DNA from: Saonia flava
Lineage (GTDB): Bacteria > Bacteroidota > Bacteroidia > Flavobacteriales > Flavobacteriaceae
Length of the DNA stretch: 64,000 nt
Direction: 5' to 3'
Assembly (NCBI RefSeq): GCF_011927795.1
Contig: NZ_JAATJJ010000001.1
Location: forward strand, 1,551,062-1,615,061
A program made the translations under genes and the position numbers. Below are positions 34,901 to 43,820 of this stretch, piece after piece (the first letter of the stretch is position 1; every line of letters begins with the position of its first letter). The notes beneath the pieces were generated by a model. The model was not told where the DNA came from and searched no databases. It worked only from the letters and a program-made list of their open reading frames with translations.

Positions 34901-36059
34901 TTGGCAATCCATTTCCAGGATTATTAAAAAACCCTGCTGGGTCTCCATTAAATTGACCTATTCTGGTCTGCTCTTCATCGGCCTCACCCAAATCCTGAAT
35001 GGCCACCACATTCCTAACATTTAAGGTTTGTTGGTTTCTGTTGGTCACCCAAACTTCCAAACGTGTTATTTGTACCTGACTTCTTATGTATGGATAGTTT
35101 TCTAAAGCCGTATCATAATTGTCCCTAAAATATTGGGACAAGAAAAAGTGTTTGTCCTCATCATAGTCCAATGCGGAGAGTGAATAATCGTTCAACGTTC
35201 CCCCACCTTGAGCAACTACCGTGTTGTTTTGGGAACGTTGTTCCGAGAATACAGCCGTAACAGTTGTTTTTCCAAACTGCAATTGTGTCTTGACCCCAAA
35301 TAGACTTTGTGCACCAGTGATTAAGGAGCTATTTAAAGGCATGTTTACATTACCAACTTCAATTTTTCTAATAATGTCATCCTCGGTAGGCGTATAATCC
35401 AGTTTTACTAAATTTTGAAAATCAAAAGTAGCCTCTGTATCATAGTTTGCAGTAACCTGCAAGCGTTCCCCAATTTTACCCAACATACTTAAGCTTATAC
35501 GTTGATCAAAATCAAAGGAAAGATTGGTTCTGTTCCTTGGTGATAGTGCCGGGTTGTCGTTCTTTTGCCAGATAACCCCCAAATCCATAGCAACGGACCC
35601 TTGTGGAATAACCTCAATGGTATTCCCGCCAAAAACCGACTCAAAAAAATTGTTGTTTATATAAAAATTGGGTAGAAGATTTTTACGCGCTTCTTCGCTT
35701 CCCTCTTTTTTACCAGAAAAGGCATCAATCTTATCTTTAAAATAAGATTTCATATTCTCTTTTTTTACCAATTCCAAATATTGTTCAGGGGTAAGAATAA
35801 TTGGATAGCTGATGTCAAAATCCCCAACGGTTTCAGAATATATATAGCGATCCATTTGCGGGTCGTATGTATATTTAGAAACTATGCTCTCTGGATTCTC
35901 CAATTTAAGCTTTCCCAAAGCAAAACCGGTTTTAACCGAGTCAACTTCTTGTTCATCTGTTTCTTGGGCAAAAGTTAATTGTGTAGCTCCTAGAAAAAAA
36001 ATGGATAGAAAAAAAAGCTTAAATGATGATTTAAGATATTGTTTTGCCCCTGTCTTCAA
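28911..36059 (-). CDS. sprA: SprA, type IX secretion outer-membrane translocon
   Basis: A 2382-residue outer-membrane protein with signal peptide (LFFLSIFFLGATQLTFAQ) and very many amphipathic beta strands, in line with the giant 36-strand barrel of SprA/Sov. Recognisable SprA blocks are the N-terminal YDPQMDRYIYSETVGDFDI, LSMLGKIGERLQVTANYDTEATFDFQNLVKLDY, VQFWVLDPY, RAEVWFNELRLAG and the C-terminal NTGFTIRYNFGN. It carries cargo proteins with C-terminal sorting domains across the outer membrane, with SprE and the GldKLMN motor, which are not in this window. It starts 5 nt after the ruvA stop codon, so it is likely cotranscribed with ruvA. Length and order are normal for Flavobacteriia. Confidence 0.97.
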   Translation of the reverse strand: MKTGAKQYLKSSFKLFFLSIFFLGATQLTFAQETDEQEVDSVKTGFALGKLKLENPESIVSKYTYDPQMDRYIYSETVGDFDISYPIILTPEQYLELVKKENMKSYFKDKIDAFSGKKEGSEEARKNLLPNFYINNNFFESVFGGNTIEVIPQGSVAMDLGVIWQKNDNPALSPRNRTNLSFDFDQRISLSMLGKIGERLQVTANYDTEATFDFQNLVKLDYTPTEDDIIRKIEVGNVNMPLNSSLITGAQSLFGVKTQLQFGKTTVTAVFSEQRSQNNTVVAQGGGTLNDYSLSALDYDEDKHFFLSQYFRDNYDTALENYPYIRSQVQITRLEVWVTNRNQQTLNVRNVVAIQDLGEADEEQTRIGQFNGDPAGFFNNPGNGLPRNNANDYDPGLLGNGGALTSQIRDIATVEAGFNVPGYTVNQGFDYAILENARKLDQGRDYQFDSQLGYISLNQRLSNDEVLGVAFQYTYNGEVYQVGEFANGGLDATTVSGGVNPIIENNTLILKLLKSNITNVNDPIWDLMMKNIYSTGAFQLSQEDFKLNILYSDPTPRNYITPVDESPGSGWPTGLQDRILLNVFNLDRLNTYNDVQPGGDGFFDFIPGITVDTRGGRIIFSTVEPFGEYLFDQLGGGTYDVDNDQGYNANQQKYVFRNMYAQTKAASLEDAEKNRFLLKGRYKSEGNNGIPIGAFNVPRGSVRVTAGGRQLQEGIDYTVNYQAGTVQILDPSLEASNVPINISVENNAVFGQQTRRFTGVNIEHQVNKNFVLGATLLNLNERPLTQKSNFGIEPVNNTIFGLNGNFSTEVPFLTRLANKLPNIDTDVPSNLSVRGEVAFLKPNSPKNANFQGETTTYLDDFEGAQALIDIRSSLGWTMASTPLEFVPGGQLTGSSPEDPANLENGYGRAKMAWYTIDPIFFTNQRPSGISDNDISTSATRRIFIDEVFPQIDIAQGQTTVQNTLDIAYYPNAKGPYNNNPNFDAAQPQEKWGGIMRSLSSTNFEQSNVEFVQFWVLDPYVDGEATSPGELVFNLGNISEDVLKDGRKQYENGLPAVGSNDLVAQTSWGEVPSTQSLVYAFDVDEASRSLQDIGFDGLDDASESSVFNNNGGNDPALDNYQYYLNREGGILERYLDFNNPQGNSPVQVTNTNRGSTTLPDVEDIDRDLTMNTVNSYYEYRIPIKPNTTIDDLYVTDIKEGVTPQLPNGQSLNRRWIQYKIPLNDFTDAVGGITDFRSISFMRMYLTGFSSDVVLRFATLDLVRGDWRTYTKSLQPDVDNNPADDGTVVDVNTVNIEENNGRIPIPYVLPPGVIREQLNNNNTIIRQNEQSLSFKVENLESEDSRGVFKNVNMDVRQYERIKMFMHAEKIADSDYSNDDTPIIGFLRIGTDFSENFYQIELPLQFTPFGASSESEVWPDVNEINIALSDLNKVKSLGIANQTLNQVNYYEVIDGEVISVPEFAARTPGVLRIGIRGNPSLGSLRSMMVGVKNSDNLPARAEVWFNELRLAGLDNNGGWAAIAALDANIADFANVSATGSKSTSGFGAIDQMPNERAREDAISYDVVTNLNMGQLFPVKWGLQLPFNYGISEQVITPEFDPVYDDLKLEDRIAAAGNAEDAETIKEQAEDYTKRTSINLIGVRKNRGEEADANFYDIENFTLNYSYNETEHRDFEIANLRDQNVTTGFVYNHNFKPAEVAPFAKKDSLFTGKYWQWLKDLNFNLLPTSVSVNSNINRSFNQQRFRDVLEPGVDALELPLLQQRNYLFNWQYALNYSLSKSLRLNLTASNNNIVRNYFNEEGDSDSGINNMLDLWDGFFDIGEPNRHAQQMQLNYEVPFNKIPALDFINAQYSYTSNFDWQRGGDALREVAGEDINTVQNANTHNITASLTMQRFYDLLGLKKRSGKVTANNAPVRRDKAGNPASGNNPEKTKGTSGLFNTAVDILTMVKRINVNYSENNGKVLPGYTQSIGFIGTARPSIGFVFGSQSDVRYEAARNGWLTAFPEFNEQYIERTNKQFNITATAQPTQDLTIDLSADRQYSSSYQESFQVNDLGNGQYEYENLLGNNFGNFSISTMMIGTVFGKSDEFTSETFDQFKENRITIANRVVSDRGQDTGNVDADGFPERYSKTHQDVLLPAFFAAYTGQDVNRVNLDAFRQIPIPNWNIKFTGLMKNKWFKKKFKRFSLGHGYRASYSINSFQTNLEKQNGAINPENQDFLPDNIINNVVLTDQFNPLIRLDFEMQSSLSVLAEIRTDRALSLSFDNNLMTEINGKEYTLGLGYRFKDVQMVTNIGGEKQRLKGDLNLKADVTLRDNLTIIRNLDIDNNQITSGQNLFSLKFTADYALSKNLNALFFYDHSFSKFAVSTAFPQTTINTGFTIRYNFGN

Positions 36060-36064
36060 ATTTT

Positions 36065-36646
36065 TTACAAATTTTTAAGCGCGAGTTTTATTATGTTCTC
36101 AACACTTAGTGTAGCATCTTGGCTTAAAACCTTGTCCACCACCTTTTCGGCCTGCTTACGGACAAAACCAAGAACCTCTAAAGCAGATAACGCTTCATCC
36201 TTATTTGTATTGTTTGAAGAAGAGGAAACTTCGTCAATATCATAGATTTTTAAAACCTTGTCTTTTAGATCCAAAATTACACGCTGTGCAGTCTTGGCCC
36301 CAATACCTTTTATCCCCTGAATTGTAGCTACATCTCCAGTGGCAATTGCATCTCTTATTTGTCCTGGTGACAAAGAAGACAGCATGGTTCTCGCGATGCT
36401 GGATCCTATCCCGGAAACTGAGATCAATAACCTAAAAATTTCTCTTTCAGATTTCTCCGCAAAACCAAACAAAGTATGGGCATCCTCCTTTATTTGAAGA
36501 TGGGTAAATAACTGAATACTTTCCTCATCACTAATTTTGGAAAACGTATGAAGGGAAATGTTTACAAAATAACCCACGCCAAAACATTCTATAATCACGT
36601 AAGTTGGATTTTTCTCAACCAATTTTCCTTTTAAATGAGCAATCAT
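36065..36646 (-). CDS. ruvA: Holliday junction helicase subunit RuvA
   Basis: 193 residues, full length. The OB-fold domain opens with MIAHLKGKLVEKNPTYVIIE, followed by two helix-hairpin-helix motifs (LISVSGIGSSIARTMLS and IQGIKGIGAKTAQRVILDLKDK), and a short C-terminal domain III (ALSALEVLGFVRKQAEKVVDKVL) that contacts RuvB. It binds four-way junctions as a tetramer. The partner ruvB lies 7 kb away at 42779-43813. It starts 9 nt after the malic enzyme stop, in a run with sprA. Confidence 0.97.
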   Translation of the reverse strand: MIAHLKGKLVEKNPTYVIIECFGVGYFVNISLHTFSKISDEESIQLFTHLQIKEDAHTLFGFAEKSEREIFRLLISVSGIGSSIARTMLSSLSPGQIRDAIATGDVATIQGIKGIGAKTAQRVILDLKDKVLKIYDIDEVSSSSNNTNKDEALSALEVLGFVRKQAEKVVDKVLSQDATLSVENIIKLALKNL

Positions 36647-36655
36647 TCTTATTCT

Positions 36656-38956
36656 TTATATGATGTTTTTGGCTTGCTTTCTTTTTTCTCTTTCTTGTGC
36701 ATCTATTACTGCAATGGCAGTCATGTTCACCATTTCATCTACACTGGCACCCAATTGAAGAATGTGTACCGATTTTCTTAAACCGACCATAATGGGACCT
36801 ATGGAATCCGCCTTATTAAGCTCTTTCAACAACTTATAAGTGATGTTTGCTGATTCTAAATTTGGAAATATCAATGTATTCACTTGCTTCCCGTTTAATT
36901 TGCTAAAAGGAAACTGACTCTTTCTTAATTCTTGATTCAATGCAAAATCTATTTGTATTTCACCATCCACCTTTAAGTCTGGATTATATCTGTGTAAAAT
37001 TCGTACTGCCTCCTTAACCTTAGTTGAATTAGGGTGCGTGGAAGAACCAAAGTTTGCATAGGACAACAATGCCAAAACTGGGTCAAAACCAAAAGTGGCT
37101 GCCACATTCGCCGTCATTTGGGCGATTTCAGCAAGTTCAGAGGCTGTTGGGTCTATATTTATTGAGGTATCTGCTAAGAACAAAGGCCCCCTGGAAGTAA
37201 TCATGATATTTACAGTGGACACTTTCTTTACGTTGGAAGCCCTGCCAATGACTTCAAAAATAGGTTTTACTACCGTTGGGTACGCTCGGGAATAACCGGA
37301 TATCATTCCATCTGCATCACCTTCCAATACCATCATTGCCCCAAAATAATTACGCTCTCGCATTTTATTTTTTGCATTGTACAAGGTAGTTCCACTTCTT
37401 TTTCTTGATTCATAATGCTTGGTGGCATAATGCTCCCTTCTTTTTCTTGATTCCGCTGACTCCGCATTTGGGTCTATAATCGGAATATCAGCATCAAACT
37501 CCAGTTCCTTTTTTAGTTCTGTAATAATCTCCTTATTACCCAATAAAATAGGATGTGCAATTCCCTCTTCATATACAATCTGAGCAGCTTTTATCACATC
37601 CAAATGGTCTGCTTCGGCAAAAACAATTTTTTTAGGGTTTATTTTTGCACGATTCATCAAAAGACGAACCACTTTGTTATCATTCCCAGAACGCTGTAAT
37701 AATTCGTTCTTGTAGGATTCCCAATTTTTAATGGGTTCCTTGGCCACACCACTATCCATGGCGGCCTTTGCAATTGCAGGTGGAATTTCAGAAATCAACC
37801 TTGGATCAAAAGGCTTTGGTATTATGTACTCTTTCCCATAAGTAAGCCGGGTTTCTCCATAGGCAATATTTACCTGTTCGGGCACAGGCTCTTTTGTTAA
37901 TTCCGCCAAGGCCTTTACTGCTGCCATTTTCATTTCTTCATTGATTGCAGTGGCCCTAACATCTAGAGCGCCCCTAAAAATAAAAGGAAATCCCAGCACG
38001 TTGTTCACTTGATTGGGATGGTCGGAACGACCCGTGGCCATAATAATATCCTTTCTGGTCTTAACTGCCAAATCATATTTAATCTCAGGATCTGGATTGG
38101 CCATGGCAAAAACAATGGGGTTCTTGGCCATAGATTTCAACATTTTGGGAGTAACAATATCTGCTATGGATAATCCTATAAAAACATCCGCATCCACCAT
38201 TGCCTCCTCGAGGGAATTAATTTTTCTACTTGAAGCAAACTCAGCCTTTTCAGCAGAGAGGCTTTCCCTGTCCGTACGAATAACCCCTTTGCTATCCAAC
38301 ATCACAATATTATCGGCACTTGCTCCAAATGCCTTATACAGTCTTGTACAAGAAACTGCTGCGGCACCCGCACCGCTAACAACAATTTTTACATCCTCTA
38401 TTTTCTTTTCAGATATTTCCAAAGCATTTAATAATGCAGCAGCAGAAATAATTGCCGTACCATGCTGGTCATCATGCATCACAGGAATATCAAGCTCTTC
38501 CTTGAGCCTTCTCTCAATTTCAAAAGCCTCAGGAGCTTTTATATCTTCGAGGTTTATCCCTCCAAAAGTCGGAGCGATGATTTTTACCGTCTCAATGAAT
38601 TTATCAACATCCTTTGTGTCTAGTTCAATATCAATTCCATCGATATCGGCAAAAATTTTGAAAAGCAAGGCTTTTCCTTCCATTACCGGTTTTGATGCTT
38701 CAGGGCCAATATCCCCCAACCCAAGAACAGCAGTACCATTGGAAATAATAGCAACTATATTTCCCTTGGCAGTATATTTATAGACATCATCCTTGTTCTT
38801 TGCTATTTCCAAGCAAGGTTCTGCCACTCCAGGAGAATAGGCAAGTGCCAAATCCCTTTGCGTAGCGTAAGGTTTTGTTGGTACAATTTTAATTTTTCCA
38901 GGCGCTGGTTTCGCATGATAAATCAATGCTTCTTGCCTTTTTTTTTGCTCGCTCAT
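36656..38956 (-). CDS. maeB: NADP-type malic enzyme with phosphotransacetylase-like domain (MaeB)
   Basis: 766 residues: malic enzyme domain (about 15-150; AYSPGVAEPCLEI, GDIGPEASKPVMEGKALLF), NAD(P)-binding domain (about 160-400; VMHDDQHGTAII, VVSGAGAAAVSC) and a C-terminal phosphate acetyltransferase-like region (about 430-760; AEADHLDVIKAAQIV, FLADTSINIDPTASELAE, SYANFGSSTHPNS). It converts malate to pyruvate and CO2 and makes reducing equivalents; the PTA-like part of MaeB is regulatory (acetyl-CoA) and not known to be catalytic. Cofactor choice is inferred from the family. A -7 element lies just upstream, and ruvA follows by 9 nt. Confidence 0.96.
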   Translation of the reverse strand: MSEQKKRQEALIYHAKPAPGKIKIVPTKPYATQRDLALAYSPGVAEPCLEIAKNKDDVYKYTAKGNIVAIISNGTAVLGLGDIGPEASKPVMEGKALLFKIFADIDGIDIELDTKDVDKFIETVKIIAPTFGGINLEDIKAPEAFEIERRLKEELDIPVMHDDQHGTAIISAAALLNALEISEKKIEDVKIVVSGAGAAAVSCTRLYKAFGASADNIVMLDSKGVIRTDRESLSAEKAEFASSRKINSLEEAMVDADVFIGLSIADIVTPKMLKSMAKNPIVFAMANPDPEIKYDLAVKTRKDIIMATGRSDHPNQVNNVLGFPFIFRGALDVRATAINEEMKMAAVKALAELTKEPVPEQVNIAYGETRLTYGKEYIIPKPFDPRLISEIPPAIAKAAMDSGVAKEPIKNWESYKNELLQRSGNDNKVVRLLMNRAKINPKKIVFAEADHLDVIKAAQIVYEEGIAHPILLGNKEIITELKKELEFDADIPIIDPNAESAESRKRREHYATKHYESRKRSGTTLYNAKNKMRERNYFGAMMVLEGDADGMISGYSRAYPTVVKPIFEVIGRASNVKKVSTVNIMITSRGPLFLADTSINIDPTASELAEIAQMTANVAATFGFDPVLALLSYANFGSSTHPNSTKVKEAVRILHRYNPDLKVDGEIQIDFALNQELRKSQFPFSKLNGKQVNTLIFPNLESANITYKLLKELNKADSIGPIMVGLRKSVHILQLGASVDEMVNMTAIAVIDAQEREKRKQAKNII

Positions 38957-38975
38957 ATGGTGTGTTTTCTCAAAA

Positions 38976-38983
38976 CAAATTTA
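38976..38983 (-). promoter_or_regulatory. Candidate -7 element before maeB
   Basis: TAAATTTG on the minus strand, matching TAnnTTTG, 20 nt before the maeB ATG. The nearest TTG-type half is 25 nt away, longer than ideal. Confidence 0.3.
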
Positions 38984-39070
38984 AAGGTATTCTTAGGAAA
39001 AAAGGCTTCAAAATTCAACTAATCAAACTAGAATATAGATAAGGGTACTTTTCTATATACTAAATACCGA

Positions 39071-40396
39071 TTATTCTATCTGTGGTCCCTCTTCTTTCGA
39101 AACATTCAACCGCATTGCAAAAAATGCGGCAATGACAAAAAAGATGCCTCCAAACAAAATGGCATTTATAGCATTGCTTCCCAAAAGATTTTTAAAAATA
39201 GGGCCAAAAGTCAGTGTTTCTATTCCCATAGGGATTACTATCATCATATTTAAGATTCCCATATACACCCCACGTCTATCTTGGGGCACTATTTTAGAGA
39301 CCATGGTGTATGGTATACCCATCATGGCCGCCCAACCAATCCCAAATAAAACCATTGGCACCAAGATTAAATAGGGGTCAGAAATATAGGGTATGATCAA
39401 CAAAGCCAGTCCTGTACCAAGCAAACTGGAAGCATATATTTTTTTACCTCCATACCTTAAGGTTAAAGGAACCAATGCCAAAGCAACCAACATGGTAACC
39501 ACATTATATGTAAAGCTCATTTTGGCAGATTGTGCAGCTGCCTCAGAAGTGTCATACCCCATGGTTGTCCTTAATAAGGGCACAATAAATTGCCAATACA
39601 CAAAAAGTGCATACCATTGAAACAAATAGACTATTGACAATTTCCACATGAATTTTGGCATGTCCTTCACGGCCTTTGAAATTTCCACAAAAGGCATTTT
39701 AAATCGTTCTAAAAAGGAAAGTCCTTTATGTTTATTAATTTCTAATAATTCTTCATCACTAGGGGGGATTTCAGGTGTTTTTATAACGGACCATAGAATG
39801 GTTGTAACCGATAAAATTGCGCCAATGAAAAAAGAATAATATATCCATGTTGGAATGGTCCCAACTGTTTCTGATACTTCTTCTGCGCCAAATAAATATT
39901 GAAATAAAAATATTGACAAAGTAGCCAAAAGTATTCCAGCTCCAACAAACAAGCTCTGCATTTGATATCCCAAACTTAATTGCTTTTCAGGCAATTTATC
40001 ACCAACAAATGCGCGGTAAGGCTCCATGGCCATATTGTTGCCCACATCCAAAATCCATAACAAGCCCACTGCAAACCATAATGTGGGACTTAAAGGAAAC
40101 GCAAACAAACAAAGACTGCCCAAAACAGCCCCAATTAAGAAAAATGGCTTTCTTCTTCCCCACCGTGGCGACCAGGTCTTGTCCGACATTGCCCCAATAA
40201 TTGGTTGGACAATTAAACCTGTCACTGGGCCAGCAATATTTAATATAGGCAACATATCCTCTGGTGCTCCCAAAAAAAGAAAAATTGGATTAATTGCTGT
40301 TTGTTGCAGACCAAAACTATACTGAATACCCAAAAAACCAACATTCATATTAAATATCTGCCAAAAACTTAACCTTGGTTTACTTATCATTCCCAT
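39071..40396 (-). CDS. MFS transporter of the SLC45/sugar type
   Basis: 441 residues with 12 predicted membrane helices. The start (WQIFNMNVGFLGIQYSFGLQ), the NIAGPVTGLIVQPIIGAMSD loop and the RWGRRKPFFLIGA motif match SLC45-like sucrose/maltose proton symporters and related GPH carriers; the second half has WAAMMGIPYTMVSKIVPQDRRGVYMG. It would import a disaccharide across the inner membrane. No glycoside hydrolase, SusC/SusD pair or regulator is next to it here, so the substrate is open. No convincing promoter match was found in the 138-nt upstream gap. Confidence 0.85.
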   Translation of the reverse strand: MGMISKPRLSFWQIFNMNVGFLGIQYSFGLQQTAINPIFLFLGAPEDMLPILNIAGPVTGLIVQPIIGAMSDKTWSPRWGRRKPFFLIGAVLGSLCLFAFPLSPTLWFAVGLLWILDVGNNMAMEPYRAFVGDKLPEKQLSLGYQMQSLFVGAGILLATLSIFLFQYLFGAEEVSETVGTIPTWIYYSFFIGAILSVTTILWSVIKTPEIPPSDEELLEINKHKGLSFLERFKMPFVEISKAVKDMPKFMWKLSIVYLFQWYALFVYWQFIVPLLRTTMGYDTSEAAAQSAKMSFTYNVVTMLVALALVPLTLRYGGKKIYASSLLGTGLALLIIPYISDPYLILVPMVLFGIGWAAMMGIPYTMVSKIVPQDRRGVYMGILNMMIVIPMGIETLTFGPIFKNLLGSNAINAILFGGIFFVIAAFFAMRLNVSKEEGPQIE

Positions 40397-40534
40397 TTTT
40401 TCGAATTTAGGTATCTGTTGAAAAATTCTTAAAATTAAAGCGTTTCGAATATAGTATTTTTAATTTTCCCTTAGAAAATTTGTACAATTAAAATGGTATT
40501 TAGAATTACTAAATCGATAAAGTAAACTGAAAAA

Positions 40535-41455
40535 CTATTTTAAAAATTCAATATTTCTTTTCAAGCCAGAAAATTTGGTGCGTTTTACAGCCGATTTTTG
40601 AAATACTTTTTTAAAAACATCCTCAGTTATTTCCTTCCAATCCTTTTTGCTCATTGACAGTAATTCCGGTTTGGGATTAAAAAGCGGTTCACTATGGGCT
40701 TTTGAGAAACGATTCCATGGACATACATCTTGACATACATCACAACCAAACATCCAATCATCAAATTTGCCATGAAACTCATTGGGGATTTCATTCTTCA
40801 ATTCAATTGTAAAGTAGGATATACATTTACTGCCATCCACAACATAGGGTTCCACAATGGCTTCTGTAGGGCAAGCATCTATACATGCTGTGCAGGTGCC
40901 ACAATGATCGGTCACTGGTAAATCATAGTCCAATTCCAAATCCACAATCAGTTCCGCTATAAAATAAAAGGACCCTACTTGTTGCGTTAATAGGTTGCTA
41001 TGTTTCCCTATCCAGCCCAATCCACTTTTTGCCGCCCATGCCTTGTCCAGAACCGGGGCTGAATCAACAAAAGCCCTACCATTGACCTCTCCAATTTCTT
41101 CCAAGATAAATTCTTGAAGTTGTTTTAGTTTTGATTTTATAACATGATGGTAATCTTGACCATAGGCATATTTAGAAATTTTAAAAGTGTTTTCTATTTG
41201 CTCTTCTTCTGGATAATAATTTAGCAAAAGTGATATTACGGATTTGGAACCTTCTACCAATTTGGTAGGATCTAGCCTCTTATCAAAATGGTTTTCCATA
41301 TAGCTCATTTCACCCTGCATATTCTTGCTGAGCCATTTTTCCAACCTTGGCGCTTCCTCTTCTAAAAACTCAGCTTTTGAAATACCACAAGACAAAAAAC
41401 CGAGGCGTTTAGCTTCCTCTTTTATAAGGTTTGTATATTTTAATTTAACACTCAT
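40535..41455 (-). CDS. queG: Epoxyqueuosine reductase QueG
   Basis: 306 residues. Reduces epoxyqueuosine to queuosine in tRNA, the last step of the pathway, using cobalamin and two [4Fe-4S] clusters. Cluster motifs are [16 protein letters not shown] and [13 protein letters not shown]. Other family blocks are FGYCGISKAE-like [33 protein letters not shown] and WMFGCDVCQ. It overlaps the P450 stop by 4 nt (ATGA), so its translation is coupled to that gene. A few queG lengths are longer; 306 fits the Bacteroidota form. Confidence 0.95.
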   Translation of the reverse strand: MSVKLKYTNLIKEEAKRLGFLSCGISKAEFLEEEAPRLEKWLSKNMQGEMSYMENHFDKRLDPTKLVEGSKSVISLLLNYYPEEEQIENTFKISKYAYGQDYHHVIKSKLKQLQEFILEEIGEVNGRAFVDSAPVLDKAWAAKSGLGWIGKHSNLLTQQVGSFYFIAELIVDLELDYDLPVTDHCGTCTACIDACPTEAIVEPYVVDGSKCISYFTIELKNEIPNEFHGKFDDWMFGCDVCQDVCPWNRFSKAHSEPLFNPKPELLSMSKKDWKEITEDVFKKVFQKSAVKRTKFSGLKRNIEFLK

Positions 41456-42792
41456 TTTTTGCCCCTCTCCTTAAACTTCATTTTTAATCCTACAGGTTTT
41501 AAAGTGATTAAAGGGTTTATGCTTATTTCTTTAGTTTCAGAAACTACTTCAAATTTTTGAAGTACTTCATTGATGGTTAAAATCATTTCGAACATGGCAA
41601 AATTATTGCCTATGCACAATCGAGGCCCAGCCCCAAACGGGATATAATATTCTGATTTATGAAGTTGCTCATTTTCCGAAAATCGTTCTGGCATAAATTG
41701 GTCAGGATTTTTCCAAAAATCTATATTCCTGTGTAATTCATAAATTGAAATACCTATCATAGTGCCTTTCTTAAAATGATACGTGCCAATCTTATCATCT
41801 TCAATAGCCACACGATCTGTAATCCATACCGGTGGATATAGTCTCATACTTTCTTGCACACAATCTTTAATTAAGGTAAGCTTTCCTATCTTTTCCAATA
41901 GGGATTGTTTTGTTTTACAGTTTTCAATTTCTTTTTCAACCTTATCCCTTATTTCTTTATTCTGAGCAATTAATGTCAATGAAAAGGTTAAAGCATTTGC
42001 AGTAGTTTCATGACCAGCAACAAATAGTATTAAAATCTCATCTATTAACTGGTCATTGCTCATAGAGGTTTCATCTTCATATTTTGCATCCAAAAGCATT
42101 TGCAAAAGATCATCATGGCGATCGGCTGACTGTCTTCTTTGCTCTATTACCTTATTAATTATTCCCCGACCTTCCTTTACCAATTTCATATGATAACGAA
42201 TATCCCCATTTAAAATGTATAAAAGCTTTTTATGGGGTTGCCGTATGTCCTTGACAATAAATTTTTGTAATTGCTCAACTATTGTCTGTAAACGCTTTAA
42301 TGTTTCTCTTCTAGCCGAAAAATTAAAAAGTGATTTAGCTACAACCTCAAAAGCCAGTTCATTCATTATGGGATATAAGTCCAAAATCTTACTAGTTTCA
42401 ATTTTATTTACCTGCTCTTTTATGGAAGAGTCAATAATAGAAACCAAATTTTCCAATTTCTCTCTATGAAAACCAGGCTGTATTAGGCGTCTTTGCTTTA
42501 ACCAATAATCTCCATTGGAAGTCAAAAGACCATAGCCTACATATTTAGAAAGGTATTTGGTTTGAATTTCTGACTTATGGTATATTCTATGGTTTTTTCG
42601 AAGTATATGCTTCGTAATTACAGCATCTCTAGTAAGAACAATGGGAGGGCCAAATAGTGGTTTAACGTAAAAAGAACCTTGGTGTTCATTAAACCATCTT
42701 TGTTGGAAAGGAATTGGATTTTTCGCAAATGCAGAAGAATTAATTAAAAATTTATAAAAAGGAACCTTATTAGGATATTTATATTTGCTCAT
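41452..42792 (-). CDS. Cytochrome P450
   Basis: 446 residues from the ATG at 42792; the frame extends to 42813 but the ATG has an excellent ribosome-binding-type sequence (42800-42807). All P450 landmarks are present: I-helix [11 protein letters not shown]-helix ESMRLYPP (ExxR), PERF block ([10 protein letters not shown]), and the heme loop [14 protein letters not shown] with Cys393. No membrane anchor is visible, so it is likely cytosolic and would need external ferredoxin and reductase. The family resembles fatty-acid/alkane-type CYP102/CYP4-like bacterial enzymes in layout, but substrate cannot be told. It is embedded between ruvB (14-nt overlap) and queG (4-nt overlap). Confidence 0.94.
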   Translation of the reverse strand: MSKYKYPNKVPFYKFLINSSAFAKNPIPFQQRWFNEHQGSFYVKPLFGPPIVLTRDAVITKHILRKNHRIYHKSEIQTKYLSKYVGYGLLTSNGDYWLKQRRLIQPGFHREKLENLVSIIDSSIKEQVNKIETSKILDLYPIMNELAFEVVAKSLFNFSARRETLKRLQTIVEQLQKFIVKDIRQPHKKLLYILNGDIRYHMKLVKEGRGIINKVIEQRRQSADRHDDLLQMLLDAKYEDETSMSNDQLIDEILILFVAGHETTANALTFSLTLIAQNKEIRDKVEKEIENCKTKQSLLEKIGKLTLIKDCVQESMRLYPPVWITDRVAIEDDKIGTYHFKKGTMIGISIYELHRNIDFWKNPDQFMPERFSENEQLHKSEYYIPFGAGPRLCIGNNFAMFEMILTINEVLQKFEVVSETKEISINPLITLKPVGLKMKFKERGKK

Positions 42793-43813
42793 TGAATAAC
42801 CCTCCTTGAACATTTCCTTTTATTTTTCCAAGATGTTTATAAGCCAACTCCGTCACCTCTCTTCCCCTAGGTGTTCGCATTATGAAGCCCTGTTGTATTA
42901 AAAAAGGTTCGTAGACTTCCTCAATGGTTTCAGTACTTTCAGATACTGCAGTTGCTATAGTACTAATACCTACCGGCCCCCCTTTGAATTTATCAATTAT
43001 GGTAGTCAATATTTTATTGTCCATTTCATCCAGTCCATGCGCATCTACATTTAATGCCTTTAGACTGTATTTGGATATTTCTATATCTATATTTCCATCC
43101 CCTTTTATTTGGGCAAAGTCCCGTACCCTTCTTAAAAGAGCATTGCAAATTCTGGGTGTCCCCCTACTTCTGCCAGCAATTTCAATAGAAGCTTCATTGG
43201 TTATGGGCACGTTTAATATTTCAGAACTTCTTTGCACTATAGTGGACAACAATTCTGTAGAATAATATTGCAACCTACTTTGAATACCAAACCTTGCACG
43301 CATTGGAGATGTCAACAAACCTGACCTTGTTGTGGCTCCAATCAAAGTAAACGGATTAAGGTTTATTTGAACGGACCTAGCATTGGGGCCTGTCTCAATC
43401 ATAATATCTATCTTATAATCTTCCATAGCGGAATACAGGTATTCTTCTACAATAGGGCTAAGACGATGAATTTCATCTATAAACAATACATCTCTTTCCT
43501 GAAGATTTGTCAACAATCCTGCTAAATCCCCGGGTTTGTCCAAAACAGGTCCAGAAGTTATCTTGATACCCACTCCCAATTCATTGGCCAAAATATGAGC
43601 CAAAGTAGTTTTCCCTAATCCAGGAGGACCATGAAACAAGGTGTGATCCAAAGCTTCATCCCTAAGATTGGCAGCTTGAACAAAAATCTTTAGATTTTCC
43701 AAAACTTGTTCTTGCCCCGTAAAATCATCAAAAGAAATAGGTCTTAATGCCCTTTCAATATCCAGTTCTTCTGGGGAAAAGTTATCTGAGGAAGGATTTA
43801 AATTTTCGTTCAT
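42779..43813 (-). CDS. ruvB: Holliday junction helicase motor RuvB
   Basis: 344 residues from the ATG at 43813 ([17 protein letters not shown]); an upstream extension of 44 residues in the open frame has no RuvB sequence and is rejected. AAA+ motifs: Walker [14 protein letters not shown], Walker [10 protein letters not shown], sensor 1 [12 protein letters not shown], Arg finger region PMRARFGIQ. The C-terminal winged helix ends [15 protein letters not shown]. It drives branch migration with RuvA (36065-36646). The gene overlaps the start of the P450 gene by 14 nt. A -7 match lies 8-15 nt upstream of its ATG. Confidence 0.97.
   Translation of the reverse strand: MNENLNPSSDNFSPEELDIERALRPISFDDFTGQEQVLENLKIFVQAANLRDEALDHTLFHGPPGLGKTTLAHILANELGVGIKITSGPVLDKPGDLAGLLTNLQERDVLFIDEIHRLSPIVEEYLYSAMEDYKIDIMIETGPNARSVQINLNPFTLIGATTRSGLLTSPMRARFGIQSRLQYYSTELLSTIVQRSSEILNVPITNEASIEIAGRSRGTPRICNALLRRVRDFAQIKGDGNIDIEISKYSLKALNVDAHGLDEMDNKILTTIIDKFKGGPVGISTIATAVSESTETIEEVYEPFLIQQGFIMRTPRGREVTELAYKHLGKIKGNVQGGLFNEQI
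42800..42807 (-). promoter_or_regulatory. Shine-Dalgarno-like sequence before the P450 start
   Basis: AAGGAGGG on the minus strand, 7 nt before the P450 ATG, inside the 3' end of ruvB. SD sequences are rare in Bacteroidota. It coincides with the ruvB codons for Gly-Gly, so it may be chance. It still supports 42792 as the start. Confidence 0.4.
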
Positions 43814-43820
43814 ATTATAA

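Noticed and set aside
38013-38783. A 256-codon open frame on the plus strand opposite maeB
   Set aside because: Opposite the conserved malic enzyme core; sequence is a compositional shadow with no motif or start signal.
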